Source: Rhodococcus coprophilus NBRC 100603
GTDB taxonomy: Bacteria > Actinomycetota > Actinomycetes > Mycobacteriales > Mycobacteriaceae
Direction of reading: 5' to 3'
DNA length: 64,000 nucleotides
Assembly: GCF_001895045.1 (NCBI RefSeq)
Contig: NZ_BDAM01000003.1
Location: 124,001 to 188,000, forward strand
A program made the translations under genes and the position numbers. Positions within the stretch are counted from its first letter, which is position 1, and the number at the start of each line of letters is the position of its first letter. The notes under the pieces were generated by a model, which had not been told where the DNA came from, did no database searches, and was given only the letters and a program-made list of their open reading frames with translations. This document shows, in pieces, positions 29,318-38,047 of the stretch.

Positions 29318-30019
29318 ATGAGACAGCATAGCGGGATCGGAGTGCTGGACAAAGCCATGACTGTCCTGCATGCAGTGGCCGAACAGCCTTGCAACCTCAA
29401 CGAGTTGTGCCTCCGGACAGGCTTGCCTCGTGCCACTGCCCACCGCCTCGCTGTCGGCCTCGAAGTGCACCGCCTCCTCATGCGCGACGGCGACGGCCAA
29501 TGGCGCCCGGGCCCCGGCCTGGCCGAACTCTCCACCGGTGCCGGCGACTCCCTGGTCGAGGCGGCCACACTCGTACTCCCCCGATTGCGCGAAATCACAG
29601 GCGAGAGCGTGCAGTTGTACCGCCGCGAGGGCACGCACCGGGTGTGCATCGCCGCCCTCGAACCGCCGACGGGTCTGCGCGACACCGTCCTCGTGGGATC
29701 ACGCCTGCCCATGACGGCCGGATCGGGCGCCAAAGTTCTGCTCGCATGGGCCGATACGGCCGTCCAGCGCGCGATCCTTCCGGACGCCGCGTTCGGGGAA
29801 CGTGTGCTCACGGAAGTACGCCGTCGCGGATGGGCGCAGAGTGCCGCCGAACGCGAACCCGGAGTAGCGTCTGTCGCCGCGCCCGTCCGGGACAGCGGAG
29901 GCGCTGTCGTCGCCGCAGTGTCGGTCTCCGGGCCGATCGACCGGATGGGACGACGTCCGGGCGCCCGGTGGGCCGCCGACCTTCTCGCCGCCGCGGAGGC
30001 TCTTCACAAGCGGCTCTGA
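29318..30019 (+). CDS. IclR-family regulator of leucine biosynthesis (LtbR/NdgR-like)
   Basis: This 233-residue regulator has an N-terminal winged helix ([43 protein letters not shown], about residues 6-48) and a C-terminal IclR ligand domain ([54 protein letters not shown]). Divergent placement from leuCD is the conserved arrangement of Corynebacterium LtbR, Streptomyces NdgR and M. tuberculosis Rv2989. The expected role is control of leuCD and related amino-acid genes. The ATG at 29318 was chosen for its GGAGG site; an upstream in-frame ATG at 29276 is less likely. Confidence 0.93.
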   Translation: MRQHSGIGVLDKAMTVLHAVAEQPCNLNELCLRTGLPRATAHRLAVGLEVHRLLMRDGDGQWRPGPGLAELSTGAGDSLVEAATLVLPRLREITGESVQLYRREGTHRVCIAALEPPTGLRDTVLVGSRLPMTAGSGAKVLLAWADTAVQRAILPDAAFGERVLTEVRRRGWAQSAAEREPGVASVAAPVRDSGGAVVAAVSVSGPIDRMGRRPGARWAADLLAAAEALHKRL

Positions 30020-30062
30020 GCAACCCTGGTGGCGGATGTGCGTGGTATGTCACAGTTCTCGC

Positions 30063-30575
30063 ATGGGAACCAACCGCCGTGCCGACATCACCATGACCGA
30101 CCCGGAGATCTCCGATTTCCTCCACCACAGCCGTGTCGCGACGCTGGCCACGCTCGGCTCCACAGGCATGCCCCATCTGGTGGCCATGTGGTACGCGCTG
30201 CTCGACGGGGAGATCTGGTTCGAGACGAAGGCGAAATCACAGAAGGCCGTGAACCTTCGCCGGGACAACCGGGTCACCGTGCTCGTCGAGGCCGGTGACA
30301 CCTACGACCAGTTGCGGGGCGTCGCCCTCGAGGGGCACGCCGAAATCCTCGACGACCACGACACCGTATTCGCGGTGTGTCGCGACGTCTGGGAGCGGTA
30401 CACCGCTCCGTACACCGAGCAGGCACGACCGGCCGTCGAGCAGATGATGGCCAAGCGGGTCGCGGTGCGCGTCGTGCCCGATCGTGTCCGGTCGTGGGAC
30501 CACCGCAAGCTTGGTATACCCGCGATGGAGATCGGCGGCACGACTGCTGCGTACCTCTCCTCACCCGCGCGCTGA
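30063..30575 (+). CDS. PPOX/FDOR split-barrel (F420- or flavin-dependent) protein
   Basis: This 170-residue member of the pyridoxamine-5-phosphate-oxidase-like split-barrel superfamily has DPEISDFLHHSRVATLATLGSTGMPHLVAMWYALLDGEIWFETKAKSQKAVNLRRDNRVTVLVEAG, the classic cofactor-binding run. Such proteins in actinobacteria are often F420-dependent reductases; cofC elsewhere in the window shows F420 is made. The Rv2991 gene occupies the same position between the IclR gene and gltX in M. tuberculosis. Start ATG 30063 is likely; MTDPEIS, ten residues later, is possible. Confidence 0.88.
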   Translation: MGTNRRADITMTDPEISDFLHHSRVATLATLGSTGMPHLVAMWYALLDGEIWFETKAKSQKAVNLRRDNRVTVLVEAGDTYDQLRGVALEGHAEILDDHDTVFAVCRDVWERYTAPYTEQARPAVEQMMAKRVAVRVVPDRVRSWDHRKLGIPAMEIGGTTAAYLSSPAR

Positions 30576-30653
30576 CCCGGGCCCGGTAAATGGGGCGACA
30601 GCGCCGCTCCCCCGGCGCTACATTTCGAGGCATCGGCGAAGGAAGGGGACACC

Positions 30654-30821
30654 ATGACCGATCCGGAGAAGGAACGCCTCAAACAAGAATTCCGTGACGC
30701 GCTCGAGCGGAAGAATCACCGTGACGTCCACGGCACCGCGCATCTCGACGCGCAATCCAAAGCTCGCGGGCCGAAAGCGCACGCGGACCACCACCGCGAG
30801 TTCCGGCGCAAGAGCGTATGA
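30654..30821 (+). CDS. DUF5302-like small basic protein
   Basis: This 55-residue, highly charged protein starts MTDPEKERLKQEFRDALERK and ends HADHHREFRRKSV. It has a good ribosome site, GGAAGGGGA, 7 bases before its ATG. The sequence pattern (short helix, then KSRG/PKAHADH-type basic tail) fits the small actinobacterial DUF5302 family of unknown function. A bidirectional hairpin follows 20 bases after the stop. Confidence 0.75.
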   Translation: MTDPEKERLKQEFRDALERKNHRDVHGTAHLDAQSKARGPKAHADHHREFRRKSV

Positions 30822-30840
30822 GAAACGGCCTGGCAACGAA

Positions 30841-30871
30841 AAGACCCTCCGAGCAATGCTCGGAGGGTCTT
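30841..30871. terminator. Bidirectional terminator, DUF5302 gene / tRNA-Glu 1
   Basis: A perfect 14-bp stem, AAGACCCTCCGAGC (30841-30854) with 30858-30871, has a 3-nt loop. It is followed by TTC on the plus strand and TTTTCG on the minus strand, so it can end both the DUF5302 transcript and the first tRNA-Glu transcript. Confidence 0.85.
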
Positions 30872-30878
30872 TCGGTTG

Positions 30879-30951
30879 TACCCCCGATGGGATTCGAACC
30901 CACGCTACCGCCGTGAGAGGGCGGCGTCCTAGGCCGCTAGACGACGGGGGC
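30879..30951 (-). tRNA. tRNA-Glu (CTC), copy 1
   Basis: The 73-nt minus-strand cloverleaf has acceptor GCCCCCG, anticodon loop CTCTCAC (anticodon CTC), T-loop GGTTCGAATCC and discriminator A. CCA is not encoded. It is identical to the second copy 86 bases away. Confidence 0.97.
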
Positions 30952-31003
30952 CTGGACTTACCGTCGGCACCCCCGAAGGAATGCCTGTCTTTAGAGAAGA
31001 ACA

Positions 31004-31027
31004 CCCACCGATCCGGAGATCGGTGGG
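31004..31027 (-). terminator. Terminator of tRNA-Glu copy 2
   Basis: A perfect 10-bp stem, CCCACCGATC (31004-31013) with 31018-31027, and a 4-nt loop are followed on the minus strand by TGTTCTTCTC, 10 bases past the tRNA 3-prime end. Confidence 0.75.
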
Positions 31028-31037
31028 CAGTTCATGG

Positions 31038-31110
31038 TACCCCCGATGGGATTCGAACCCACGCTACCGCCGTGAGAGGGCGGCGTCCTAGGCCGCTAGA
31101 CGACGGGGGC
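31038..31110 (-). tRNA. tRNA-Glu (CTC), copy 2
   Basis: This 73-nt gene is identical to copy 1 across the whole cloverleaf, with different flanks and its own hairpin downstream. It lies 86 bases from the tRNA-Gln on the same strand. Confidence 0.97.
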
Positions 31111-31196
31111 CTGAGAACTTCTTCTCTTGCGCTTCCCGGGGGAAGCTCAGCCAGCTTAGCTGGCCGAGACGCGGCGGGCAAACCTCCGCATCGCAG

Positions 31197-31268
31197 CTGG
31201 GGTACCAGGACTCGAACCTAGAATGGCTGAACCAGAATCAGCTGTGTTGCCAATTACACCATACCCCA
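31197..31268 (-). tRNA. tRNA-Gln (CTG)
   Basis: The 72-nt minus-strand cloverleaf has acceptor TGGGGTA, anticodon loop TTCTGGT (anticodon CTG), T-arm CTAGGTTCGAGTCCTGG and discriminator G. The U1-A72 pair at the acceptor end is the feature that lets GatCAB recognise Glu-tRNA-Gln. A small hairpin, CCAGCTTAGCTGG (31151-31163), lies downstream. Confidence 0.95.
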
Positions 31269-31396
31269 ATGGACTGTCCCTTCGGCCTGCGCACTGCGCT
31301 TCGGCCTCCGTTCCCGAACCGAGAGAAAGACTAACACCATCACCATGTCCAACTACAAATCGGCTGGTCAAACCCCTTGAATCGGCACGGACGGAA

Positions 31397-31430
31397 AGAC
31401 GCCCGCGCAGCGGAAGCTGCACGGGCGTCT
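31397..31430 (-). terminator. gltX terminator hairpin
   Basis: The arm AGACGCCCGCGCAGC (31397-31411) pairs with 31416-31430 with one mismatch around a GGAA loop. It is followed on the minus strand by TTTCC, 17 bases after the gltX stop. Confidence 0.8.
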
Positions 31431-31446
31431 CTGATCGAGTCCCGGA

Positions 31447-32919
31447 TCAGGCGACTACCGACCTGGCGGCCCGCAATCGGTCGAGGGTGCGCTCACGTCC
31501 GAGCAGTTCCATCGACTCGTAGAGCGGCGGGCTGATGTGCGACCCCGTCACCGCTACCCGCACCGGGGCGAACGCCTTGCGAGGCTTGAGTCCGAGATCG
31601 TCGATGAGGGCCGTCTTGAGGGCCTCCTCGATCGCGGCGGTCGACCACTCGTCGAGCGCGTCCAGCGCGGCGAGCGCGGCATCGAGGACAGGCCCTGCCT
31701 CCGTCTTGAGGTTCTTGGCAGCGGCCGCCTCGTCCAGCTCGAACTCGGATTCGCCGACGAAGAGGAACTTCAGCAGGTCCCATGCGTCGGAGAGGACCAC
31801 GATGCGGGTCTGGACCAGATCGGCGGCGGTCCGGAACAACGCGTCGTCCACATCGGAAGCGATGTGCCCGTGCTCGACGAGGAACGCCTTCAACCGTGTC
31901 GCGAAGTCCTCAGGCTCGAGCATCCGGATGTGCTCGGCGTTGATCGCATCGGCTTTCTTCTGGTCGAACCTCGCCGGGTTGGAATTGACCTTGCCGATGT
32001 CGAAGGCCGCCACCATCTCGTCGAGCGAGAAGATGTCGCGGTCGTCGGTCAGTCCCCATCCGAGCAACGCGAGATAGTTCAGCAGGCCCTCCGGGATGAA
32101 ACCGCGCTCGCGATGGAGGAAGAGGTTCGACTCGGGATCGCGCTTGGACAGCTTCTTGTTGCCCTGGCCCATCACGAAAGGCAGGTGCCCGAACTCGGGC
32201 GTGAAGTCGGCCACGCCGATGCGCTGCAGCGCGGCATAGAGGGCGAGCTGACGCGGCGTCGACGACAACAGGTCCTCACCGCGCAGGACATGCGTGATCT
32301 TCATGAGGGCGTCGTCGACGGGATTGACGAGCGTGTACAGCGGGATGCCGTTTCCGCGCGTGAGCGCGAAGTCGGGAACCGTGCCGGCCTTGAACGTCGT
32401 CTCGCCGCGGACGAGGTCGTTCCACGTGAGGTCCTCGTCGGGCATGCGCAGCCGCACCACGGCTTTGCGTCCCTCGTCGAGAAACGCCTGGCGCTGCTCG
32501 GGGGTCAGATCGCGGTCGTAGTTGTCGTATCCGAGCTTGGGGTCGCGTCCGGCCGCTTTGTGCCGCTCCTCGACCTCTTCCGGAGTCGAGAACGACTCGT
32601 AGGCCTCGCCCGCCTGGAGAAGCTTCTCCACGACGCCGATGTGCAGCCCGCGCCGCTCCGACTGGCGGTACGGCTTGTAGGGACCGCCGACCTCCGGACC
32701 CTCGTCCCATTCGAGTCCCAGCCAGCGCAACGCGTCGAGAATCGCCTGGTACGACTCCTCGCTGTCGCGAGCAGCGTCGGTGTCTTCGATGCGGAACACG
32801 AAGGTGCCGCCGTGGTGGCGCGCGAAGGCCCAGTTGAACAGGGCGGTACGCACGAGACCCACGTGCGGGGTTCCGGTCGGGGACGGACAGAAACGGACAC
32901 GTACTTCGCTGCTGGTCAT
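31447..32919 (-). CDS. gltX: Glutamyl-tRNA synthetase
   Basis: This class I synthetase of 490 residues has the HIGH-type motif in [25 protein letters not shown] and the KMSKS-type motif as [14 protein letters not shown]. In actinobacteria without GlnRS the enzyme is non-discriminating and charges both tRNA-Glu and tRNA-Gln with glutamate. GatCAB, whose three genes are also in this window, then amidates the latter. The start is ATG 32919. The FAH-family gene upstream is 81 bases away on the same strand. Confidence 0.98.
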   Translation of the reverse strand: MTSSEVRVRFCPSPTGTPHVGLVRTALFNWAFARHHGGTFVFRIEDTDAARDSEESYQAILDALRWLGLEWDEGPEVGGPYKPYRQSERRGLHIGVVEKLLQAGEAYESFSTPEEVEERHKAAGRDPKLGYDNYDRDLTPEQRQAFLDEGRKAVVRLRMPDEDLTWNDLVRGETTFKAGTVPDFALTRGNGIPLYTLVNPVDDALMKITHVLRGEDLLSSTPRQLALYAALQRIGVADFTPEFGHLPFVMGQGNKKLSKRDPESNLFLHRERGFIPEGLLNYLALLGWGLTDDRDIFSLDEMVAAFDIGKVNSNPARFDQKKADAINAEHIRMLEPEDFATRLKAFLVEHGHIASDVDDALFRTAADLVQTRIVVLSDAWDLLKFLFVGESEFELDEAAAAKNLKTEAGPVLDAALAALDALDEWSTAAIEEALKTALIDDLGLKPRKAFAPVRVAVTGSHISPPLYESMELLGRERTLDRLRAARSVVA

Positions 32920-33000
32920 GACTCGCTCAGGGTTGAGGATCGACGGGAGACCCTCCCAGGCTATCCCTTGACCCGGCCCCCGGAAGCGGAGACCGCCCGG

Positions 33001-33777
33001 TCATGCCCCCTTGGCAACCACAGGATTGGTGAGTGTTCCGATCTTCTCGACCGTGACGGAGACGGTGTCGCCCGGGACGATCGGTCCGACGCCCTCCGGC
33101 GTGCCCGTGAGGATGACGTCGCCCGGGAGCAGCGTCATCACCGCCGACACCCATTCGATGAGCTTCGGAATGTCGTGCACCATCAGCGAAGTGCGGCTGC
33201 GCTGCCGCGGCTGACCGTCGACCTCCGCCGAGATCTCGAGATCCGACGCGTCGAGATCGGTCTCGATCCACGGACCGAGAGGGCAGAACGTGTCGTGCCC
33301 CTTGGCCCGCGTCCACTGGCCGTCTGCGGCCTGGTGGTCGCGCGCGGAGACGTCGTTCGCGACGGTGTATCCGAGGATCACCTCGCGGGCCTTCGCTGCG
33401 GGCACGTCCTTGCAGGGCCGGCCGATCACCACGGCGAGTTCGGCCTCATGGTGCACCACCGACGCGTTGCGCGGGATGACGATCGGCGCACCCGGCCCGA
33501 CAATCGAGGTGTTCGGCTTGAGGAAGATCACCGGTTCTTCGGGGACCTCGTTGCCGGATTCCGCAGCGTGCGCAGCGTAATTGCGGCCGACGGCAATCAC
33601 CTTGCTGGCGAGGATCGGCGCGAGCAGGCGGACATCGGCGAGCGGCCAGCTACGACCGGTGAAGGTCGGGGTACCGAAGGGATGCTCAGCGATCTCCTTC
33701 GCCGTCGCGGCGTCCCCCTCCCCCTCGATGCTGACGAAAGCGACACCGTCCGGACTGGCAATTCGACCAAGGCGCAT
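33001..33777 (-). CDS. Fumarylacetoacetate hydrolase family protein
   Basis: This 258-residue FAH-fold enzyme includes the divalent-metal and active-site region VIGRPCKDVPAAKAREVILGYTVANDVSARDHQ and also VIAVGRNYAAHAAESGNEVPEEPVIFLKPNTSIVGPG, with GDVILTGTPEGVGPIVPGD near the end. Family reactions include C-C bond hydrolysis, decarboxylation and isomerisation in aromatic catabolism, or oxaloacetate/acylpyruvate clean-up. The same neighbour of gltX in M. tuberculosis is Rv2993c. Motifs cannot fix the substrate. Confidence 0.93.
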   Translation of the reverse strand: MRLGRIASPDGVAFVSIEGEGDAATAKEIAEHPFGTPTFTGRSWPLADVRLLAPILASKVIAVGRNYAAHAAESGNEVPEEPVIFLKPNTSIVGPGAPIVIPRNASVVHHEAELAVVIGRPCKDVPAAKAREVILGYTVANDVSARDHQAADGQWTRAKGHDTFCPLGPWIETDLDASDLEISAEVDGQPRQRSRTSLMVHDIPKLIEWVSAVMTLLPGDVILTGTPEGVGPIVPGDTVSVTVEKIGTLTNPVVAKGA

Positions 33778-33890
33778 GCGGGAAGTCTAACGGGGTGACC
33801 ACCGCCTCCGATCGACGCGGGCGCCGGTGGCCGTATACAGTGAGCCGACATTTCACGATACGGGATTCATTTCCCAGATAGTGGGAACCT

Positions 33891-35081
33891 ATGGACGCGG
33901 GCGACATCGGAGCACGACGCTGGCTCATCCTGACCGTCGGCGTACTGGCACAAGCGGCACAGGCCACTGTGGTCAACGGAGTCGCATTCCTCATCCCTTC
34001 CCTTCACACCGAGGCGGGCCTGTCCCTCGCACAAGCCGGAACCCTGGCCGGCGCACCACTTTTCGGTGGAGTGTTCACACTCGTCGTGTGGGGTGCGATC
34101 TCGGACCGGTTCGGGGAGCGTCTCGCGCTCGCCGCAGGACTGGGGCTCGCGTCCGCCGCCACCGCGGCGGCCGCGCTCACCACGTCCATCCCCGCACTCG
34201 GCATACTGCTCGTGCTCGCCGGGGCCGGTGCCGTCAGCGCGAACGCCGCGAGCGGACGCGTCGTGGTCGGATGGTTCGCGCCCGCACAACGCGGTCTGGC
34301 AATGGGTATCCGCCAGATGTCGGTGCCGCTCGGCGTCGCGGCGGGCGCTCTGGTCATCCCGCAGCTCGCGACGAATCACGGAATCGCATGGGCGCTGGCA
34401 TTTCCGGCGCTGGCCTGCGGGACCGCGGCGCTCGCGTGCGTACTGGGAATTCTCGATCCTCCCCGGCCGGACCGGGCGGAGGCGAAAAGCACCGGAATGC
34501 TCGGGAGCCCGTACCGGAACTCGTGGACGCTCGCGCGCATCCACGCCGCCTCGATTCTGCTGGTCGTTCCGCAGTACGTTGTGTGGACCTACTCGCTCGT
34601 GTGGCTGATCACCGACCGCGGATGGGACGAAACCGGCGCGGGGCTGCTGATCACCGTCGCACAGGTCCTCGCCGCCCTGGGTCGTGTCGCGGCCGGGAGT
34701 TGGTCGGACCGGGTAGGAAGCAGACTGTGGCCTCTGCGCATCGTCGCGGTCTCGGTGGTGGTGTCGATGGCCGCGCTCGCCGTGTCGTCGCTTTTCGATT
34801 CACCGGTGGCGATCGTCATCCTGCTCGTCGCCTCGGTGCTCACCTCCGCACCGAACGGCTTGGCGTTCACTGCGGTTGCCGAAATAGCCGGGCCCTATTG
34901 GGGAGGGCGTGCGCTGGGCATCCAGAACACCGGACAATTCGTCGCAGCCGCAGCGGTCGGGCCGGCCTTCGGCGCACTCATAGCCGCAGTGGGCTTCCCG
35001 ATCGCTTTCGCGATTGCGGCGATGGCACCGGCGGCCGCCGCACCGGTGGTACCGCAGGTACCCGTGGATCCGAAAAAGTAA
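33891..35081 (+). CDS. MFS transporter
   Basis: This 396-residue major-facilitator protein has 12 predicted transmembrane helices. The loop 2-3 motif is close to family type (WGAISDRFGERLALAAGLGL), repeated weakly in the second half (GRVAAGSWSDRVGSRLWPLRI). The substrate is unknown. Rv2994 holds the same position in M. tuberculosis. The start ATG 33891 is preceded by GGGAACCT. It is divergent from the FAH-family gene and convergent with leuB, sharing a terminator hairpin. Confidence 0.93.
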   Translation: MDAGDIGARRWLILTVGVLAQAAQATVVNGVAFLIPSLHTEAGLSLAQAGTLAGAPLFGGVFTLVVWGAISDRFGERLALAAGLGLASAATAAAALTTSIPALGILLVLAGAGAVSANAASGRVVVGWFAPAQRGLAMGIRQMSVPLGVAAGALVIPQLATNHGIAWALAFPALACGTAALACVLGILDPPRPDRAEAKSTGMLGSPYRNSWTLARIHAASILLVVPQYVVWTYSLVWLITDRGWDETGAGLLITVAQVLAALGRVAAGSWSDRVGSRLWPLRIVAVSVVVSMAALAVSSLFDSPVAIVILLVASVLTSAPNGLAFTAVAEIAGPYWGGRALGIQNTGQFVAAAAVGPAFGALIAAVGFPIAFAIAAMAPAAAAPVVPQVPVDPKK

Positions 35082-35087
35082 CCGGCC

Positions 35088-35122
35088 GTGCGGGTTCCGG
35101 CGCAATCAGCCGGAACCCGCAC
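35088..35122. terminator. Bidirectional stem-loop, MFS / leuB
   Basis: A perfect 14-bp stem (GTGCGGGTTCCGGC at 35088-35101 with 35109-35122) and a 7-nt loop fill the 45-base gap between convergent stops. There is no U-tract. Confidence 0.75.
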
Positions 35123-35126
35123 GGGG

Positions 35127-36137
35127 TCAGAGTGCCGCTGCGATGCGGTCGCCGACCTCAGCTGTGACGATCGGGCCCGACCCACGCGACGCGAGGTCGG
35201 CTTCCACCGCGCGTTCCACCCGGGAGGCTTCCTCGTCGCGTCCGAGATGACGGAGCAGCAGCGCAGTCGACAGGATTGCCGCCGTCGGGTCTGCGATGCC
35301 CTTGCCCGCGATGTCGGGGGCCGACCCGTGCACCGGCTCGAACATCGACGGGTTCGTGCCCGACGCGTCGATGTTGCCGCTCGCCGCCAGGCCGATGCCA
35401 CCGGTGACCGCACCTGCGAGATCGGTGATGATGTCGCCGAAGAGATTGTCGGTGACGATCACGTCGAATCGGGACGGATCGTCGACCATGTAGATCGTCG
35501 CCGCATCGATGTGGCAGTAAGCGGTTTCGACGTCAGGGTACTCACGGCCCACGGTCTCGATCGCACGCGTCCAGATCGCACCGGCATTCGACAGCACGTT
35601 GGTCTTGTGGATGAGCGTGAGGTGCTTGCGACGGGTCTGAGCCAACGCGAACGCGTACCGCACGACCCGCTCCGCACCGAACCACGTGTTGATCGACACC
35701 TCGGTGGCGATCTCGTGCGGCGTGCCGACCCGGATCGCGCCACCGTTGCCCGTGTACGGGCCTTCGGTGCCTTCACGGACCACGACGAAGTCGATGTCCG
35801 GGTTCTTGGCGAGCGGCGACGCCGAGCCCGGGTACAGACGCGACGGACGCAGATTCACATGATGATCGAGAGCGAACCGCATGTTGAGCAGCAGTCCGCG
35901 CTCGAGCACTCCGGGCGTGACCGACGGGTCTCCGATGGCACCGAGCAGGATCGCGTCGTGCTCGCGGATCGCCGCGAGATCGGCTTCCGGCAACAGCTCA
36001 CCGGTCGCGTTGTATCGCTTTGCGCCGAGGTCGTACTCGGTGGTCTCGAGGTCCGGGACCAGCTTGCGCAAGACCTTCAGCGCCTCGGCCGTGACCTCGA
36101 CACCGATTCCGTCACCGGGGATGACTGCAAGTTTCAT
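35127..36137 (-). CDS. leuB: 3-isopropylmalate dehydrogenase
   Basis: LeuB oxidatively decarboxylates 3-isopropylmalate to 2-ketoisocaproate with NAD. The 336-residue protein starts [20 protein letters not shown] and has the substrate arginine region [23 protein letters not shown], the metal site [33 protein letters not shown] and the adenine-binding [21 protein letters not shown]. It is the short actinobacterial type. It follows serA, with a strong terminator between, so it is probably transcribed separately. Confidence 0.97.
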   Translation of the reverse strand: MKLAVIPGDGIGVEVTAEALKVLRKLVPDLETTEYDLGAKRYNATGELLPEADLAAIREHDAILLGAIGDPSVTPGVLERGLLLNMRFALDHHVNLRPSRLYPGSASPLAKNPDIDFVVVREGTEGPYTGNGGAIRVGTPHEIATEVSINTWFGAERVVRYAFALAQTRRKHLTLIHKTNVLSNAGAIWTRAIETVGREYPDVETAYCHIDAATIYMVDDPSRFDVIVTDNLFGDIITDLAGAVTGGIGLAASGNIDASGTNPSMFEPVHGSAPDIAGKGIADPTAAILSTALLLRHLGRDEEASRVERAVEADLASRGSGPIVTAEVGDRIAAAL

Positions 36138-36162
36138 GGCTAGTGCTCACTTCCTGTGCGAC

Positions 36163-36198
36163 GGTGGCCGCGACCGTGCAGAGACGGTCGCGGCCACC
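36163..36198 (-). terminator. serA terminator hairpin
   Basis: A perfect 15-bp stem (GGTGGCCGCGACCGT at 36163-36177 with 36184-36198) and a 6-nt loop lie 46 bases after serA and 25 bases before the leuB start. Confidence 0.75.
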
Positions 36199-36244
36199 GG
36201 ACGATGCTGGGTTCGAGTGCGCCCGTGGGCGTCCCCGGAAACGA

Positions 36245-37837
36245 TCAGGACAGGTCGACCTGCGCGACGCGCGCGTCGAGCTGCTCGACGATCTGCGCCA
36301 CCTCGGCGTCGCCCACCACGCGGTCGACACGCAGGATGACCGTCGCACCCGGGCCCTCGGCGTCCTGGCTCAGTGCTGCTGCCTGGATGTCGACACCGGC
36401 GTTGCCGAGGACGGTGCCGAGGGTTCCGAGAACACCCGGGCGATCCTGGTAGTGCACGATGAAGTTGTGGCCTTCGGCACGCAGGTCGAAGCTGCGTCCG
36501 TTGATGTTCACGATCTTCTCCACCTGCTGCAGACCGGTGAGAGCACCCGCGACCTGCGTGACGTGACCGTCGGCAGCCACGGCGCGCACCTCGACGGAAC
36601 TGCGGTGGGTCTGGGCTTCGCTGACCTTGTCGACCTCGACGGTCACGCCGCGCTGCTCGGCGAGCTGCGGTGCGTTGACGAACGTGACCGGCTCGTCGCT
36701 GCTGGCGGAGAACAGACCGCGCAGGGCGGCGAGGCCGAGGATCTCGACGTTCTCGGCGGAGAGTTCGCCGCTTGCGACGACCTGCACGTTCTGAACCGCC
36801 TCGGGTGAGAGGGTTCCGGCGAGCAGGCCGAGCTTGCGAACGAGCTCGAGCCACGGCGCGACCTCTTCGCCGACGGGGCCGCCGGAGACGTTGACGGCGT
36901 CCGGCACGAACTCGCCGGCGAGCGCAAGCAGCACGCTCTTGGCGACGTCGGTGCCCGCACGATCCTGGGCCTCGGAGGTGGAAGCGCCGAGGTGCGGGGT
37001 GACGACCACGTTGTCGAGGTCGAACAGCGGCGAATCGGTGCACGGCTCGGTGTTGAAGACATCGAGTCCGGCGGCGCGGACCTTGCCGGACACGAGAGCG
37101 TCGTACAGCGCGGTCTCGTCGATGAGGCCACCGCGGGCAGCGTTGACGATGATCACGCCGTCCTTGGTCTTCGCGAGCCGCTCCGCGTTGAGCAGACCTG
37201 CGGTCTCCTTGGTCTTGGGCAGGTGCACGGAGATGAAGTCGGCGCGTGCGACCAGTTCGTCGATGTCGACGAGCTCGATGCCCAGCTGTGCGGCACGTGC
37301 CGCAGGCAGGTAGGGGTCGTAGGCGATGATGTCGGCCTCGAATGCCGCGAGACGCTGGGCGAACAGCTGACCGATCCGGCCGAGGCCGACGACGCCGACG
37401 GTCTTGCCGAGGATCTCGGTTCCGTTGAAGCTCGAACGCTTCCAGGTCTTCTCACGCAGCGTGCGGTCGGCAGCCGGGATCTGGCGCGCGGTGGAGAGCA
37501 GCAGCGCCACAGCGTGCTCGGCGGCGGAGTGGATGTTCGACGTCGGGGCGTTGACGACCATCACGCCGCGCTCGGTGGCAGCCGCGATGTCGACATTGTC
37601 GAGGCCCACGCCCGCGCGGCCGACGATCTTCAGATTGGTGGCTGCGGCGAGGACCTCGGCGTCGACGGTCGTCGCGGAGCGGACCAGCAGCGCGTGTGCG
37701 TCGGGCACGGCAGCGAGCAGCGCCGGGCGGTCCGGGCCGTCCACCCAGCGCACCTCGACACCGTCACCGAGCGCATCGACGGTCGACTGCGCAAGCTTGT
37801 CGGCGATCAGGACTACTGGACGGCCATTCTGGCTCAC
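36245..37837 (-). CDS. serA: D-3-phosphoglycerate dehydrogenase
   Basis: SerA oxidises 3-phosphoglycerate at the entry to serine synthesis. The 530-residue protein is the long type: substrate/NAD domains (residues about 1-310: VGVVGLGRIGQLFAQRLAAFEADIIAYDPY, ARGGLIDETALYDALVSGKV, TPHLGASTSEAQDRAG), the intervening allosteric substrate-binding domain, and a C-terminal ACT domain (GVLGTLGTVLGNAGVDIQAAALSQ) that senses serine. This matches mycobacterial SerA1, with the same gene order (Rv2995c-Rv2996c). The start is GTG 37837. Confidence 0.97.
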   Translation of the reverse strand: MSQNGRPVVLIADKLAQSTVDALGDGVEVRWVDGPDRPALLAAVPDAHALLVRSATTVDAEVLAAATNLKIVGRAGVGLDNVDIAAATERGVMVVNAPTSNIHSAAEHAVALLLSTARQIPAADRTLREKTWKRSSFNGTEILGKTVGVVGLGRIGQLFAQRLAAFEADIIAYDPYLPAARAAQLGIELVDIDELVARADFISVHLPKTKETAGLLNAERLAKTKDGVIIVNAARGGLIDETALYDALVSGKVRAAGLDVFNTEPCTDSPLFDLDNVVVTPHLGASTSEAQDRAGTDVAKSVLLALAGEFVPDAVNVSGGPVGEEVAPWLELVRKLGLLAGTLSPEAVQNVQVVASGELSAENVEILGLAALRGLFSASSDEPVTFVNAPQLAEQRGVTVEVDKVSEAQTHRSSVEVRAVAADGHVTQVAGALTGLQQVEKIVNINGRSFDLRAEGHNFIVHYQDRPGVLGTLGTVLGNAGVDIQAAALSQDAEGPGATVILRVDRVVGDAEVAQIVEQLDARVAQVDLS

Positions 37838-38047
37838 GTGTGGACTCCCTGTGTCGTGAATGTGTGGGTGGTCGACGGCGCCGACGCCTGTCGGAAGGCG
37901 CGTTCACCCGCGACCGCTCACAGTTTAGTGCCCCGGCCCCCGGCACGGACCCACCGGGATCGCCACCGGGGAAAATCGGGCCGGGGTGGCGTCCCGCACG
38001 CGATCACGGGCCCGACCGGTATCCGGCCGAAAGACGTCGCGGGTGCC

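Noticed and set aside
29132-29638. Minus-strand frame starting inside the IclR regulator and running into leuC
   Set aside because: It is in a different frame from leuC and is not rich in leucine codons, so it is not a leuC leader peptide.
30694-31221. 175-codon plus-strand frame with a repeated block
   Set aside because: Its repeated segment is the reverse complement of the two tRNA-Glu genes, so it is not a repeat protein.
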